A model generated the notes under the pieces. That model searched no databases. It saw only the letters and a program-made list of their open reading frames with translations, and was not told where the DNA came from. 64,000 nucleotides of DNA, from the NCBI GenBank assembly GCA_017643925.1, contig JAEPML010000001.1:434001-498000 (forward strand), given 5' to 3'. A program made the translations under genes and the position numbers. The DNA is from Roseibium sp. (GTDB lineage Bacteria > Pseudomonadota > Alphaproteobacteria > Rhizobiales > Stappiaceae). Every line of letters begins with the position of its first letter. Position 1 is the first letter of the stretch. Positions 43,288 to 51,695 of the stretch are shown in pieces.

Positions 43288-43884
43288 ATGGCAAGTCTTT
43301 GCCGATTACACGGAGGAGCCGTCAGGTGTCTTTCGATTGCTGCTTTTGGTGCCGCGATTGCCTTTGCTCTTGGGTCTTATGCAACGGCGCAGCAAAACGA
43401 TCCCGACAGAAAATGTGCCGTTCTGGTTTTCGAGGGGCAGTTTGGGCACATTGAAGTCTGTGTTTCCTCCATTCTGCCGGCGCAGAAGGGCAACCGCTAC
43501 GGACCGGAGCAGGTTTTCGACGGCGACCCGGCCACGGCCTGGGTTGAAGGGGCCCCGGAAGATGGACGCGGTCAATGGATCGAATATCTGTTCGAATGGC
43601 CGATGCGGCTGCAGAGCTTCGAAATTCTTGCTGGCTACGCCAAAAGCAGGAAGGCTCATCAGAACAACGCACGGCCCAAGGATGTTCGTGTGTTCGCCGA
43701 TGGAGAGTTCATAGAAACAATTCGGCTTGAAGACACGATGTCGGTCCAGCGGGTCACCTTGAGCGAACCTGTCGAAGCAGAGTTCTTCAGGCTGGAGATT
43801 GCCTCAAGCTACCGTGGAAACAAGTGGCAGGATCTCGCTGTGTCCGAGTTCTATGTCGACCTGGAAGAGCTGAATTACCAGTAA
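43288..43884 (+). CDS. Exported protein with discoidin-like (F5/8 type C-like) domain
   Basis: A 198-residue secreted protein. The signal peptide covers about residues 1-35 (A-A-F-G-A-A-I-A-F-A-L-G-S-Y-A-T-A-Q). The body is a jelly-roll of the type seen in NADase-type glycan-binding or discoidin domains: Y-G-P-E-Q-V-F-D-G-D-P-A-T-A-W-V-E-G near 75-92, then G-Q-W-I-E-Y-L-F, F-E-I-L-A-G-Y-A and F-F-R-L-E-I. Such domains bind sugars. ATG 43288 has GGGGAG upstream and is preferred over ATG 43249. It is divergent from the broken operon (261-base gap), so the two may share control. Confidence 0.75.
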   Translation: MASLCRLHGGAVRCLSIAAFGAAIAFALGSYATAQQNDPDRKCAVLVFEGQFGHIEVCVSSILPAQKGNRYGPEQVFDGDPATAWVEGAPEDGRGQWIEYLFEWPMRLQSFEILAGYAKSRKAHQNNARPKDVRVFADGEFIETIRLEDTMSVQRVTLSEPVEAEFFRLEIASSYRGNKWQDLAVSEFYVDLEELNYQ

Positions 43885-43943
43885 GCGCCAAGCCTGGCGC
43901 GTGGGCAAAGCCTGCATTCGCCACATTGAGTGGGCACTGCCGT

Positions 43944-44255
43944 TCAGTCGCCACCGCCGCCATCACCGCCGCCATCGAAATCACCACTGTCGCCGGAGTG
44001 ATCCATCGCCATCCAGTGGGCCATGCCCTTTGCCGTTGCCTGTTCGGCATCGAACCGCTGCCGTCTGCGACGGCTCTTGAAAACGGCAAACAACATGAGG
44101 ATGCCAATGAACAAGAGCATGCCACCGATGAAAAGCGCGGCACCTGCATCCTCGCTCATGCCTTCGGACGCATAAACTTCAAAAAAGGCAACCATCACTG
44201 CTCCTCCGGAGAGAAGGAACCCGCAGGTCAAGATAAGTCCAAGAAGAAATCGCAT
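43944..44255 (-). CDS. Small membrane protein with Gly/Asp-rich tail
   Basis: A 103-residue protein with two membrane helices (about 5-25 and 38-61), a basic stretch R-R-R-R-Q-R-F and a C-terminal tail of G, D and S ending G-G-G-G-D. Good ribosome binding site GGGAGG before ATG 44255. I do not recognise a family. The tail recalls the Gly-rich end of the DUF2207 protein elsewhere in the window, but without sequence homology beyond composition. Confidence 0.65.
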   Translation of the reverse strand: MRFLLGLILTCGFLLSGGAVMVAFFEVYASEGMSEDAGAALFIGGMLLFIGILMLFAVFKSRRRRQRFDAEQATAKGMAHWMAMDHSGDSGDFDGGGDGGGGD

Positions 44256-44319
44256 TTACGCCTCCCTGATTTGAGGCTTGCAGAACGCGGGTGACAGACG
44301 TTTTTTCAAGTCTTACGCG

Positions 44320-44640
44320 TCAGCACCCGAAACGTCGCTCCCACGCCTTGATTCTGGCGACGTTCTGGTTCTCCAGCCGACTGAGCTGGGCTGCATTTGT
44401 CCAGCAGCCCTGATTGCTGAAAAAGGCCTGACCGCGCCTTGTCTTGAAACAATAGCCGCGCCGGTCATAGATCTCGTTGCGTGCCACCCAAAGGTCCTGA
44501 CAGGTCAGCACCGACAGTTCATTGTCGTACAAGGATCTGTTCGAACTGTTTGGAAAGACAGAATAGGATTGCGCTGACGCGGCACCGCAAAGGCTGCAAA
44601 ACGCCAGCAGAACAATGAAGAGTTTCGAGTGCTCCCTCAT
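44320..44640 (-). CDS. Secreted YARHG-domain protein
   Basis: A 106-residue exported protein: signal peptide 1-23 (ending A-S-A-Q), then a YARHG domain with L-T-C-Q-D-L-W-V-A-R-N-E-I-Y-D-R-R-G-Y and four cysteines, ending W-E-R-R-F-G-C. The YARHG domain is extracellular and common in envelope proteins; its ligand is unknown. GAGGAG lies before ATG 44640. It is divergent from the secreted 170-residue gene. Confidence 0.82.
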   Translation of the reverse strand: MREHSKLFIVLLAFCSLCGAASAQSYSVFPNSSNRSLYDNELSVLTCQDLWVARNEIYDRRGYCFKTRRGQAFFSNQGCWTNAAQLSRLENQNVARIKAWERRFGC

Positions 44641-44768
44641 GTCGATCTCCTCGTATGTTTACAAAATCAAGAAAATTTGGATTGTTTTTTGATTGTAGCG
44701 AGAGTTAACATGAAATACAGCTTGAGCAAACATACGTAAAAATACAAAATCAATTCACAGGTAGTGAA

Positions 44769-45281
44769 ATGTTTCAAGGTAAAGTGTCAGTATTCGTTCT
44801 TCTAATTACTCTTGTCTTTTCTCTTGGTGAAGCTTCTTCTGAGGAATGGCGCTCTTATCTTAACGGCCGTTTTGGCATCAGCGTCGATGTCCCCGCCGAA
44901 TTTCAGGCCCAGGAAGCACCCACGAATGACGATGGCCGGCTGTTCAGTTCAGTCACCTCTGGAGCGAGTCTCCTTGTCTTTGGAGCCTATAACGTCTTCG
45001 ACCAGTCGCCCGCAGCCTATCTGTCCGAACTGGTGAGCAGTCCCGATGTCTTTACCTCGGTTGAATACCAGCGCCAGGGACGGGACTGGATTGTCGCATC
45101 GGGTTTTCTGGGAGATGACATTGTCTACCAGAAAACGGTTTTCAGTTGCGGCGGCGAGGTACTGAGCACGCTGACCCTGACCTATCCGAAATCCGACAAG
45201 ACCCGCATGGACCCCGTCGTCACCAGGGTCTCCAAGAGTCTCAAGGCTGGACGGGGCTACGGAACGCCGGACGGATGTTGA
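44769..45281 (+). CDS. Exported protein of unknown function
   Basis: A 170-residue secreted protein: signal peptide 1-25 (V-F-V-L-L-I-T-L-V-F-S-L-G-E-A-S-S), then W-R-S-Y-L-N-G-R-F-G-I-S-V-D-V-P at about 28-43, a pattern shared by a family of small periplasmic proteins seen in Rhizobiales, and two cysteines (F-S-C-G-G near 137 and the last residue). Function unknown. The 5' region is AT-rich and shared with the YARHG gene. Confidence 0.7.
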   Translation: MFQGKVSVFVLLITLVFSLGEASSEEWRSYLNGRFGISVDVPAEFQAQEAPTNDDGRLFSSVTSGASLLVFGAYNVFDQSPAAYLSELVSSPDVFTSVEYQRQGRDWIVASGFLGDDIVYQKTVFSCGGEVLSTLTLTYPKSDKTRMDPVVTRVSKSLKAGRGYGTPDGC

Positions 45282-45485
45282 GGAAGTGAACGGGCAACAG
45301 GTCGTTGGCAACCACGTACCAGACAATGGCGATGCCGTTGTGGTGGTCTCCCGGTTCTTTTGTCCTGGTCAGGCAGGCAGATCAGCCTTCTCTCGAGGCA
45401 AAGAATAGTGCCACTTGTAGGCCGCCGTCGTCTCCTGGCGCCGAAACCGCAATCAGGGGAGCCCATTTGCGCTTCATCGAAAGTT

Positions 45486-45496
45486 TGTTGACAGTT
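45486..45496 (+). promoter_or_regulatory. TGTTGACAGTT box upstream of gntR
   Basis: The same 11 bases occur before the transporter gene tctC (46260-46270). It lies 27 bases before the regulator start, suited to autorepression. Confidence 0.55.
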
Positions 45497-45522
45497 GACG
45501 ATGCAGTGCAGAGAGTCCCGCC

Positions 45523-46206
45523 ATGGCTATCTCAGATTCTGCAAGTTCGGCACTCAAGAAAATCAGTCAGCGCCGCTCCCGGACAATGACGACGATCGCG
45601 GCGGAAGCGATCGAGGAGATGATCAAATCCGGCGACCTGGTTGCCGGGGACCGGATCAATGAAAGCGTGCTTGCCGATCAGCTCGGGATCAGCAGGGGGC
45701 CGATCCGCGAGGCTTGCCGCAGTCTCGAGCAGGCCGGGCTGCTGAGCAACCAGACCAACCGCGGCATGTATGTCCGCGAGATGTCGGTTGACGAAGCCAA
45801 GGAACTCTATGAACTGCGCGGTGCCCTGGCGGGCCTCGTTGGCGAGCTGATCGTCCGAAAGGCAAGCGACGGGCAGGTACAGGATTTGTCCGAGCTGGTC
45901 GACCGGATGCAAACGGTGGCCGACAAGTCAGATACGGCCGCCTATTACAAACTGAACCTCCGCTTTCATGACATGCTGGTTGAAGCCGCCGGCAATGCGG
46001 CTTTGGCGGAAACCTACCAGCGCATCGTGAACCAACTGCACCTTCTTCGCCGTCGCGGTCTGGTTCAGGAAGGCAATTTGCTTGTTTCCAACAAGGAACA
46101 CAGGGCAATTGCCGATGCCTTGAACGCACGCGATCTCGAAGCTGCCTCTCAAGCCATGAAACAACATGTTTCCAACGGCTTGGACAGACTCTTAGCCTCT
46201 CTCTAA
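45523..46206 (+). CDS. GntR family regulator, FCD type
   Basis: A 227-residue DNA-binding regulator. The winged helix-turn-helix is N-terminal (A-G-D-R-I-N-E-S-V-L-A-D-Q-L-G-I-S-R-G-P-I-R-E, about 40-62). The C-terminal FCD domain, about 90-220, is all-helical and carries metal-binding-like residues around L-R-F-H-D-M-L-V-E. FCD regulators sense carboxylates or sugar acids. It is followed by a tricarboxylate-type transporter and an MmgE/PrpD enzyme, so a carboxylic acid is the likely effector. The shared TGTTGACAGTT box before its own gene and before tctC is the likely binding site. Confidence 0.9.
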   Translation: MAISDSASSALKKISQRRSRTMTTIAAEAIEEMIKSGDLVAGDRINESVLADQLGISRGPIREACRSLEQAGLLSNQTNRGMYVREMSVDEAKELYELRGALAGLVGELIVRKASDGQVQDLSELVDRMQTVADKSDTAAYYKLNLRFHDMLVEAAGNAALAETYQRIVNQLHLLRRRGLVQEGNLLVSNKEHRAIADALNARDLEAASQAMKQHVSNGLDRLLASL

Positions 46207-46255
46207 CGCCTTGAGCCGGGATCGGAATTCGGTAGTATTTCGAGTGCCTTATTAT

Positions 46256-46271
46256 AAACTGTTGACAGTTT
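46256..46271. promoter_or_regulatory. Palindromic operator AAACTGT-TG-ACAGTTT before tctC
   Basis: Perfect 7-base arms (46256-46262, 46265-46271), containing the TGTTGACAGTT box also found before gntR. A further half-site CAGTTT follows at 46273-46278. It is 71 bases before the tctC start. Confidence 0.65.
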
Positions 46272-46341
46272 ACAGTTTGCAATGATATTTCCTCCCCAGT
46301 GCCGGATGGTCCGGTGACCCGAACAGTGGAGGGAGGAATCC

Positions 46342-47298
46342 ATGAAGTTCAGCACATATCTGATGGCGGCAGGCGCAGCCCTGGCGATGGCCTGTGGTCC
46401 GGTTCTGGCGGACGAGTTTCCGGTGCAGCCGATCGAAGTCGTGACCCATGCGTCGGCAGGCGGAGGGACTGACACGACTGCACGCACGATGCTGATCCGG
46501 GCGCGAAAGGAGCTGAAGTCCGACGCGTTCATTCAGATCAAGAAGGGCGGCGGCGGTGCGGTCGCCATGAGCTACGCTTCCGGCAAGCCCGCTGATGGGC
46601 ACACCCTGATGGCGATTACGCCGACACACCTGATCACCATGGCGCGGGGCCGGGCCCCGATCGGCATCGACGACATCAGGGGCGTTGTTCGCTCGACCGA
46701 TGACCCGATCATCATCGTCGTCAACAAGGACACCGGCATCACCAACCTCGACGAACTGGTTGCGGCATCGAAAAAATCACCGATCAAATGGGGTGGCACG
46801 CAGGCCGGCGGCATTGACCACATCGCCGCAATGACCTTTGCCAACCGCTCGGGCGCCAAGGTTGCCTATGTTCCGTTTGATGGTGGCGGCGCCATGATCA
46901 CCAACCTGATGGGCAGCAATATCCAGGCGGCCGGACTGAACTACGGTGAAGCCGTCGATGGCATTGACTCCGGCGATTTCGTGCCGCTCGCGATCATGGC
47001 CAAGAGCCGTCTGGAAGTCCTGCCGGACGTCCCGACGCTTGGGGAACTCGGGATCGAAGGTGTCAATTTTTCCACCGTACGCGGTGTCATCGTGATGAAT
47101 GACACGCCCGAAGAACGCGTTGCCTTTCTGGAAGAAAAGCTGCTCAAGGCGATGAACCACGGCACCTATCAGGCCTACCTGAGCGGCATCGGTCTCGATG
47201 GCGGAAGCATTGCCGGGGCCGAGGTCTGGGACGCTCAGATCCGTGAAATGTACGACAACATCTTCGACACGCTCGAAGAACTGGGTCTGCGGAAATAG
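46342..47298 (+). CDS. tctC: Tripartite tricarboxylate transporter substrate-binding protein (TctC/Bug)
   Basis: A 318-residue periplasmic receptor. Signal peptide about 1-23 (ends P-V-L-A-D). The mature protein opens with F-P-V-Q-P-I-E-V-V-T-H-A-S-A-G-G-G-T-D, the Bug-family ligand loop, and continues with a Venus-flytrap fold. Relatives bind citrate, tartrate, tricarballylate or aromatic acids; the ligand here cannot be read. First gene of tctC-tctB-tctA-mmgE. A stable hairpin after it (47308-47333) may raise its level over the membrane subunits. Confidence 0.92.
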   Translation: MKFSTYLMAAGAALAMACGPVLADEFPVQPIEVVTHASAGGGTDTTARTMLIRARKELKSDAFIQIKKGGGGAVAMSYASGKPADGHTLMAITPTHLITMARGRAPIGIDDIRGVVRSTDDPIIIVVNKDTGITNLDELVAASKKSPIKWGGTQAGGIDHIAAMTFANRSGAKVAYVPFDGGGAMITNLMGSNIQAAGLNYGEAVDGIDSGDFVPLAIMAKSRLEVLPDVPTLGELGIEGVNFSTVRGVIVMNDTPEERVAFLEEKLLKAMNHGTYQAYLSGIGLDGGSIAGAEVWDAQIREMYDNIFDTLEELGLRK

Positions 47299-47307
47299 CT
47301 CCGAACC

Positions 47308-47333
47308 GGACGGCGCGCATCCGTGCGCCGTCC
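47308..47333 (+). promoter_or_regulatory. Intercistronic hairpin between tctC and tctB
   Basis: Perfect 9-bp stem GGACGGCGC/GCGCCGTCC with an 8-base loop and no U tract. Such hairpins shield the 3' end of binding-protein mRNA and make it more abundant than the permease message. Confidence 0.6.
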
Positions 47334-47356
47334 AGATCTTTCCGGGAGGCGGACAC

Positions 47357-47818
47357 ATGAATCTCTCAAAAGACATCGTTGCGGGCAGCGTCATCCTGGC
47401 TCTGTCGGCTGTTTTGTGGTGGGTCACAACGACCTTTGACAGTGATCCGCTCGGGCTTGTCCAGGGCATGCCGGCAACTCATATGCCGCGCCTGATCCTG
47501 ATCGTCATGGCTGGCCTGACGCTGCTCATGATGGCGCAAAGTCTTCGAAAGGCCGAGAAGACCGAATGGCGGGCGCCACCCTGGCGCGTCGGGGCGACCG
47601 CCGTCCTGCTCGGGACCATCGCGCTCCTGTTTTCAACCCTTGGTCTTCCTCTGGCTTTCTTTGCCGTTTGTGCACTTCTGCCCGTTTTGTGGGGAAGTAG
47701 GAACTACCCCGTCATCGCGGTTTTCGCCGTCTGCGTCCCTGCGGCGATCTACGTGATCTTCAAAATTCTGCTCGGCCTACGCTTGCCCGTCGGTCCCCTG
47801 AGCGCACTCGGTCTTTGA
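47357..47818 (+). CDS. tctB: Tripartite tricarboxylate transporter small membrane subunit (TctB)
   Basis: A 153-residue protein with four membrane helices (about 8-26, 38-55, 75-95, 105-145 as a pair). The N-terminus I-V-A-G-S-V-I-L-A-L-S-A-V-L-W-W and R-L-I-L-I-V-M-A-G-L fit TctB. GGGAGG before ATG 47357 rules out a longer frame. 10 bases before tctA. Confidence 0.85.
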   Translation: MNLSKDIVAGSVILALSAVLWWVTTTFDSDPLGLVQGMPATHMPRLILIVMAGLTLLMMAQSLRKAEKTEWRAPPWRVGATAVLLGTIALLFSTLGLPLAFFAVCALLPVLWGSRNYPVIAVFAVCVPAAIYVIFKILLGLRLPVGPLSALGL

Positions 47819-47828
47819 GGAGGAAACC

Positions 47829-49337
47829 ATGGATATCATCGGTGGATTGCTTGAGATCCTGCAGCCGACGACGCTGTTGCTGATCTGTGCGGGCACAATA
47901 GTCGGCGTTCTGGTCGGCGCTCTGCCAGGTCTCTCAAGTTCGATGGCAGTTGCCCTTCTGCTTCCTTTCACGATCTATCTCGATCCGATCCCGGCCATCG
48001 CCATGTTGGCAGCGCTCTATTGCGCGGGCACGTTCGGCGGGTCGATCACCGCCATTCTCATCAACGCGCCAGGGGCGCCACCTGCCGCGGCAACCGCGTT
48101 CGACGGCTATCCGCTGGCCAAGAAGGGAGAGGCTGGCAAGGCTCTTGGCATGGCGGCTGTCGCCAGTGTTGCCGGCGGCATCTTCTCGCTGCTTGTCATG
48201 ATCCTGGCAGCGCCTGCGCTGTCGACAATCGCCTATCGCTTCGGCCCGCCCGAATATTTTGCACTCACGGTGTTCGGTCTTTCTATGCTTGCCTCCATCA
48301 GCGGCAAGTCCGCGGTCAAGAATCTCATCGGTGGTGCCTTTGGTGTCCTGATCGCAACGGTCGGCGTCGACCTGACGACCGGTGTCGAACGTTTCACATT
48401 CGGTTTCCCGGAACTCTACGAAGGCATCAGCTTTATCCCGGTTCTGATCGGACTCTTCGCGATGGCCGAGCTTCTGGATCAGGCCGGTCAGAAAGACATG
48501 CCCCTGGAACGCTTCTCCATGTCGGCCTTGAAACTGCCGAGCCGGGCCGACTTCAAGCGCGTCTGGCACACGATCCTCAGATCCTCGGGAATTGGTACCT
48601 TTGTCGGCATTCTGCCTGCAGAAGGATCAACCGTGGCCGCCATGATCGGCTACAACGAGGCCAAACGCTGGTCGAAGAACAAGGACAATTTCGGCCATGG
48701 CGAACTTGAAGGGGTTGCCGGACCGGAAGCCGCCAACAACGCAGCGACCGGCGGTGCAATGGTGCCGACACTCGCACTCGGCATTCCGGGCTCCGCTACG
48801 GCGGCGGTGATCCTCGGCGGGTTGCAGATCCATGGCCTGCGTTCCGGTCCTTATCTCTTTGAGAACCAGCCGAACCTTCTCTATGCGATCTTTTTCGCAA
48901 TGCTCATCGCCAACCTCGTGTTCCTGGGCTTCGGTCTTGTCGGCGCACGGTTCTTCAGCCGTATCTCCCTGATCCCACGCCAGTTCCTGTGGCCAACCGT
49001 GTTCTGCCTGTGTGTCGTCGGAGCCTATGGGGTCGGTCAGTCCATGAGCGACGTCTACATCATGCTCGTTGCGGGATTGCTCGGCTATTTCCTGAACAAG
49101 GCCGGTTTCTCGCCCGCCCCGATCATCATGGGGCTGGTGCTCGGGCACCTTGTCGAAAATTCCCTGGCCCAGTCGATGATCCTCTTCGACCAGGATGCAA
49201 GCCAGTTCCTGACCCGACCGATCGCCTTGTTCTTCTTTGCGCTCGCGGCCGTCAGCATTGCTTCCACGCCCCTGGGCCGGCTCATCAAGACCCGAAAGCG
49301 CAGTGAAGCCGACCGGCTCGCGCACGGCAATGAATAG
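47829..49337 (+). CDS. tctA: Tripartite tricarboxylate transporter large membrane subunit (TctA)
   Basis: A 502-residue permease with about 11-12 helices. The conserved TctA signatures are G-A-L-P-G-L-S-S-S-M-A-V-A-L-L-L-P-F-T, Y-C-A-G-T-F-G-G-S-I-T-A-I-L-I-N-A-P-G and later A-L-G-I-P-G-S-A-T-A-A. AGGAGG before ATG 47829. It forms the transport channel with TctB and uses TctC for capture, driven by the membrane ion gradient. Confidence 0.94.
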   Translation: MDIIGGLLEILQPTTLLLICAGTIVGVLVGALPGLSSSMAVALLLPFTIYLDPIPAIAMLAALYCAGTFGGSITAILINAPGAPPAAATAFDGYPLAKKGEAGKALGMAAVASVAGGIFSLLVMILAAPALSTIAYRFGPPEYFALTVFGLSMLASISGKSAVKNLIGGAFGVLIATVGVDLTTGVERFTFGFPELYEGISFIPVLIGLFAMAELLDQAGQKDMPLERFSMSALKLPSRADFKRVWHTILRSSGIGTFVGILPAEGSTVAAMIGYNEAKRWSKNKDNFGHGELEGVAGPEAANNAATGGAMVPTLALGIPGSATAAVILGGLQIHGLRSGPYLFENQPNLLYAIFFAMLIANLVFLGFGLVGARFFSRISLIPRQFLWPTVFCLCVVGAYGVGQSMSDVYIMLVAGLLGYFLNKAGFSPAPIIMGLVLGHLVENSLAQSMILFDQDASQFLTRPIALFFFALAAVSIASTPLGRLIKTRKRSEADRLAHGNE

Positions 49338-49390
49338 CGGCAACGCCGCATCGGCAACCTGATTGCATTCGTTTTGAAAGGAAGATTTCA

Positions 49391-50815
49391 ATGTCAGTCG
49401 CCCTCAACGCATTTGCCGAAATGCCCCTTGATACGACCATGACCGAAGACGCGGCGTCCTTCGTCGAAGCTGTCCGGTTCGAGGACATCCCGCAGGAAGC
49501 CTTGCGGATCGGGAAAAGGTGCCTTCTTGACGGCCTGGGGCTTTACGTCGCCGGCTCCGAGGAACACACCCTGGACATTCTCGTCGAGGAAGCTCTTGAG
49601 ATGGGTGGGCGTGGTGATGCATTGCTGCTTGGTAAGGGGACAAAAGTCCCGGCGCCGATGGCCGCCCGCGTGCTTGGAACAGCCGGACATGCCCACGACT
49701 GGGACGACAGTCAGGTCAGCGTCGATCCGGCCCATATCTACGGCCTGTTGACCCATCCGACCATTCCGCCTCTGACAGCGGCGATTGTCATGGCGCAAAG
49801 GCTTGGCAACGTTTCCGGAAAGGAACTGATGCTGGCGTTTCTGACCGGGTTCGAGGTCGAGTGCAAGATCTCCGAATGGATGCTGCCGCAGCACTACATG
49901 CAGGGCATGCATTCCACCGGAACGGTCGGACATTTTGGAGCCTATGTCGCGGCTGCCAAACTCATGGGGCTCACCGGTGAGCAACTGCGCAACGGTTTTG
50001 GAATTGCTGCCAGTTTTGCCGCCGGTATTCGGTGCAATTTCGGCACCATGACCAAACCGCTTCATGTCGGGCGTGCATCGGAAAACGGGATCACTGCTGC
50101 GCTTCTCGCGGCGCGCGGTTTCACGGCGGATCCGCGTGCGCTCGATGGACCCTGGGGCTTCATGGCCGTACAGGGCGGTGGCGTCAGTGGGGAGAAGGTC
50201 TCGCAGGGCTTCGGCAAGACCTGGACCATCGTTGAGCCGGGCGTGTCGATCAAGCCATATCCATGTGGTGTCCTGACACATCCGACAATCGACCTGATGC
50301 TGCGCCTGGTTGTCGATGCAGACATTCGGCCGGAGGACATTGACGCGGTGACCGTGTTCGCCGGCACCAATATCCTGAAACCGATCCGCTACCCGATCGC
50401 GAAGAACCACCTTCAGGCCAAGTTCTCCCTGCCGGCGGCTCTTGCGATGATTGCTTTGGCACGGGCTGCGGGCAAGGTCGAGTTTTCGGATGACTTCGTC
50501 GGCTCCGGCGCAATGCAGGACATGCAGCGCAGGATCAGGACCGAGCTTGATCCGGATATCGAGGCACAGGGCTTCGACAAGATGCGCTCACGTATCACCA
50601 TCAAGTTGAAGGATGGAACCGAAGTGGCCGGCTGGGCCGACGAACGTTATCGCGGCGGTCCGGAAAACCCGCTCTCCGACGCAGAGCTGGAGGCAAAGGT
50701 CCGGTCCTGTTGCGCAGGGGTTCTGGGCGATGCCGGCCAGGAAGCCCTTATCAAGGCAGCCTGGAACGTTCTGGAACTCGAAGATGCCGGCGCAATTGCA
50801 CGAGTGCTGCCGTGA
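49391..50815 (+). CDS. MmgE/PrpD family enzyme
   Basis: A 474-residue cytoplasmic protein. Known members are 2-methylcitrate dehydratase, cis-aconitate decarboxylase and iminodisuccinate epimerase. Family segments: H-A-H-D-W-D-D (about 97-103), H-P-T-I-P-P-L, F-G-A-Y-V-A-A-A-K, T-K-P-L-H-V-G-R-A-S-E-N-G and K-P-Y-P-C-G-V-L-T-H. Encoded 53 bases after tctA and so probably acts on the acid brought in by the transporter. It is not next to prpB/prpC, so propionate metabolism is less likely. Which carboxylate it uses is unknown. Confidence 0.88.
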   Translation: MSVALNAFAEMPLDTTMTEDAASFVEAVRFEDIPQEALRIGKRCLLDGLGLYVAGSEEHTLDILVEEALEMGGRGDALLLGKGTKVPAPMAARVLGTAGHAHDWDDSQVSVDPAHIYGLLTHPTIPPLTAAIVMAQRLGNVSGKELMLAFLTGFEVECKISEWMLPQHYMQGMHSTGTVGHFGAYVAAAKLMGLTGEQLRNGFGIAASFAAGIRCNFGTMTKPLHVGRASENGITAALLAARGFTADPRALDGPWGFMAVQGGGVSGEKVSQGFGKTWTIVEPGVSIKPYPCGVLTHPTIDLMLRLVVDADIRPEDIDAVTVFAGTNILKPIRYPIAKNHLQAKFSLPAALAMIALARAAGKVEFSDDFVGSGAMQDMQRRIRTELDPDIEAQGFDKMRSRITIKLKDGTEVAGWADERYRGGPENPLSDAELEAKVRSCCAGVLGDAGQEALIKAAWNVLELEDAGAIARVLP

Positions 50816-50820
50816 ACCCG

Positions 50821-51495
50821 TCAATAGGCGGCCAGATCCAGAAGTGCCTTGTAGATGACGATGGCACCAAGCACAGCGGTGACAACCGCCAGAATGACGG
50901 CGCTGTGCCGTGCCGTAAATTTCTTGAGCGTGGCGAGCGGAGCGTCGGCCCGCTCGCCCATCAAAACAGAAAGCATAAGTGGGGCCAGGACACTCAGGCT
51001 GGCAACGATCACAAAGCCTGAATAGGCCAGAACCTGCTTTGCAGGGACATATGTCTTTGCCGCTATGACAAGCGCGCCGGATGCAAACAACATGGCGTTC
51101 TTCGGATTGAGCGCAACAATGATCAGGCCCAGTCCGTAGAGCCGCGATGCCCCGGCGGTCTCGAACGCGCGCATCCAGCCGGGTGCTTCATCCGTGCCGG
51201 TTCCCGACGCCTTGATCCATTTGCGAGCCGCAAGTGCAATCAGGCCTATACCCAGGATCAACCGCAGCCAGACAACCCAGAGCCTGGGCGGCCCTTGCCC
51301 CGGTGCACTGACGTCGGACAGGAGGATTGCCAGAAGGCCGACGAGAAGTGCACCTGTCATCCAACCACCCAGAAAGGACAGATGTGCCTTCCTCCGTGTC
51401 CGCGAGGCAAGAAGCAGGGAACCCCCCGCCAAGGGCAAGGTTGCAAGGAAGGTGCCGAGCGCAATCGGCAGGGCTTCGAGAAAGGCAAGTATCAT
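50821..51495 (-). CDS. GAP/Sap family transporter-like membrane protein
   Basis: A 224-residue membrane protein with six helices. The motif A-L-N-P-K-N-A-M-L-F-A-S-G-A fits the GAP (SfLAP, LysE superfamily) family, which exports lipids or small molecules in actinobacteria. In proteobacteria the role is unknown. ATG 51495 is preferred over an upstream start at 51564 because it directly precedes the first helix. Ends 5 bases from the convergent MmgE/PrpD gene. Confidence 0.75.
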   Translation of the reverse strand: MILAFLEALPIALGTFLATLPLAGGSLLLASRTRRKAHLSFLGGWMTGALLVGLLAILLSDVSAPGQGPPRLWVVWLRLILGIGLIALAARKWIKASGTGTDEAPGWMRAFETAGASRLYGLGLIIVALNPKNAMLFASGALVIAAKTYVPAKQVLAYSGFVIVASLSVLAPLMLSVLMGERADAPLATLKKFTARHSAVILAVVTAVLGAIVIYKALLDLAAY

Positions 51496-51695
51496 GAGCG
51501 GTTTCTTGAAGTGCGGACCTGACGCAGTCTGCACGCGAAAAAACCGAAAAGACAAGTGACACACTCGGGCGGACTTCAGGCGAGGCTTCTCGTTGAATCA
51601 AGAGAGCATTCCCGAGTCACAGACCGGGCACTGAAACGGAAGAGCCCGAAGGCTCTCCCTGAAATGCATTGAAGGCATTCGAAGTCGAGTTGACC

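Noticed and set aside
45282-45522. Minus-strand frames before gntR as genes
   Set aside because: Arg/Pro/Gln-rich translations with no start signals; the region is better explained as the gntR promoter.
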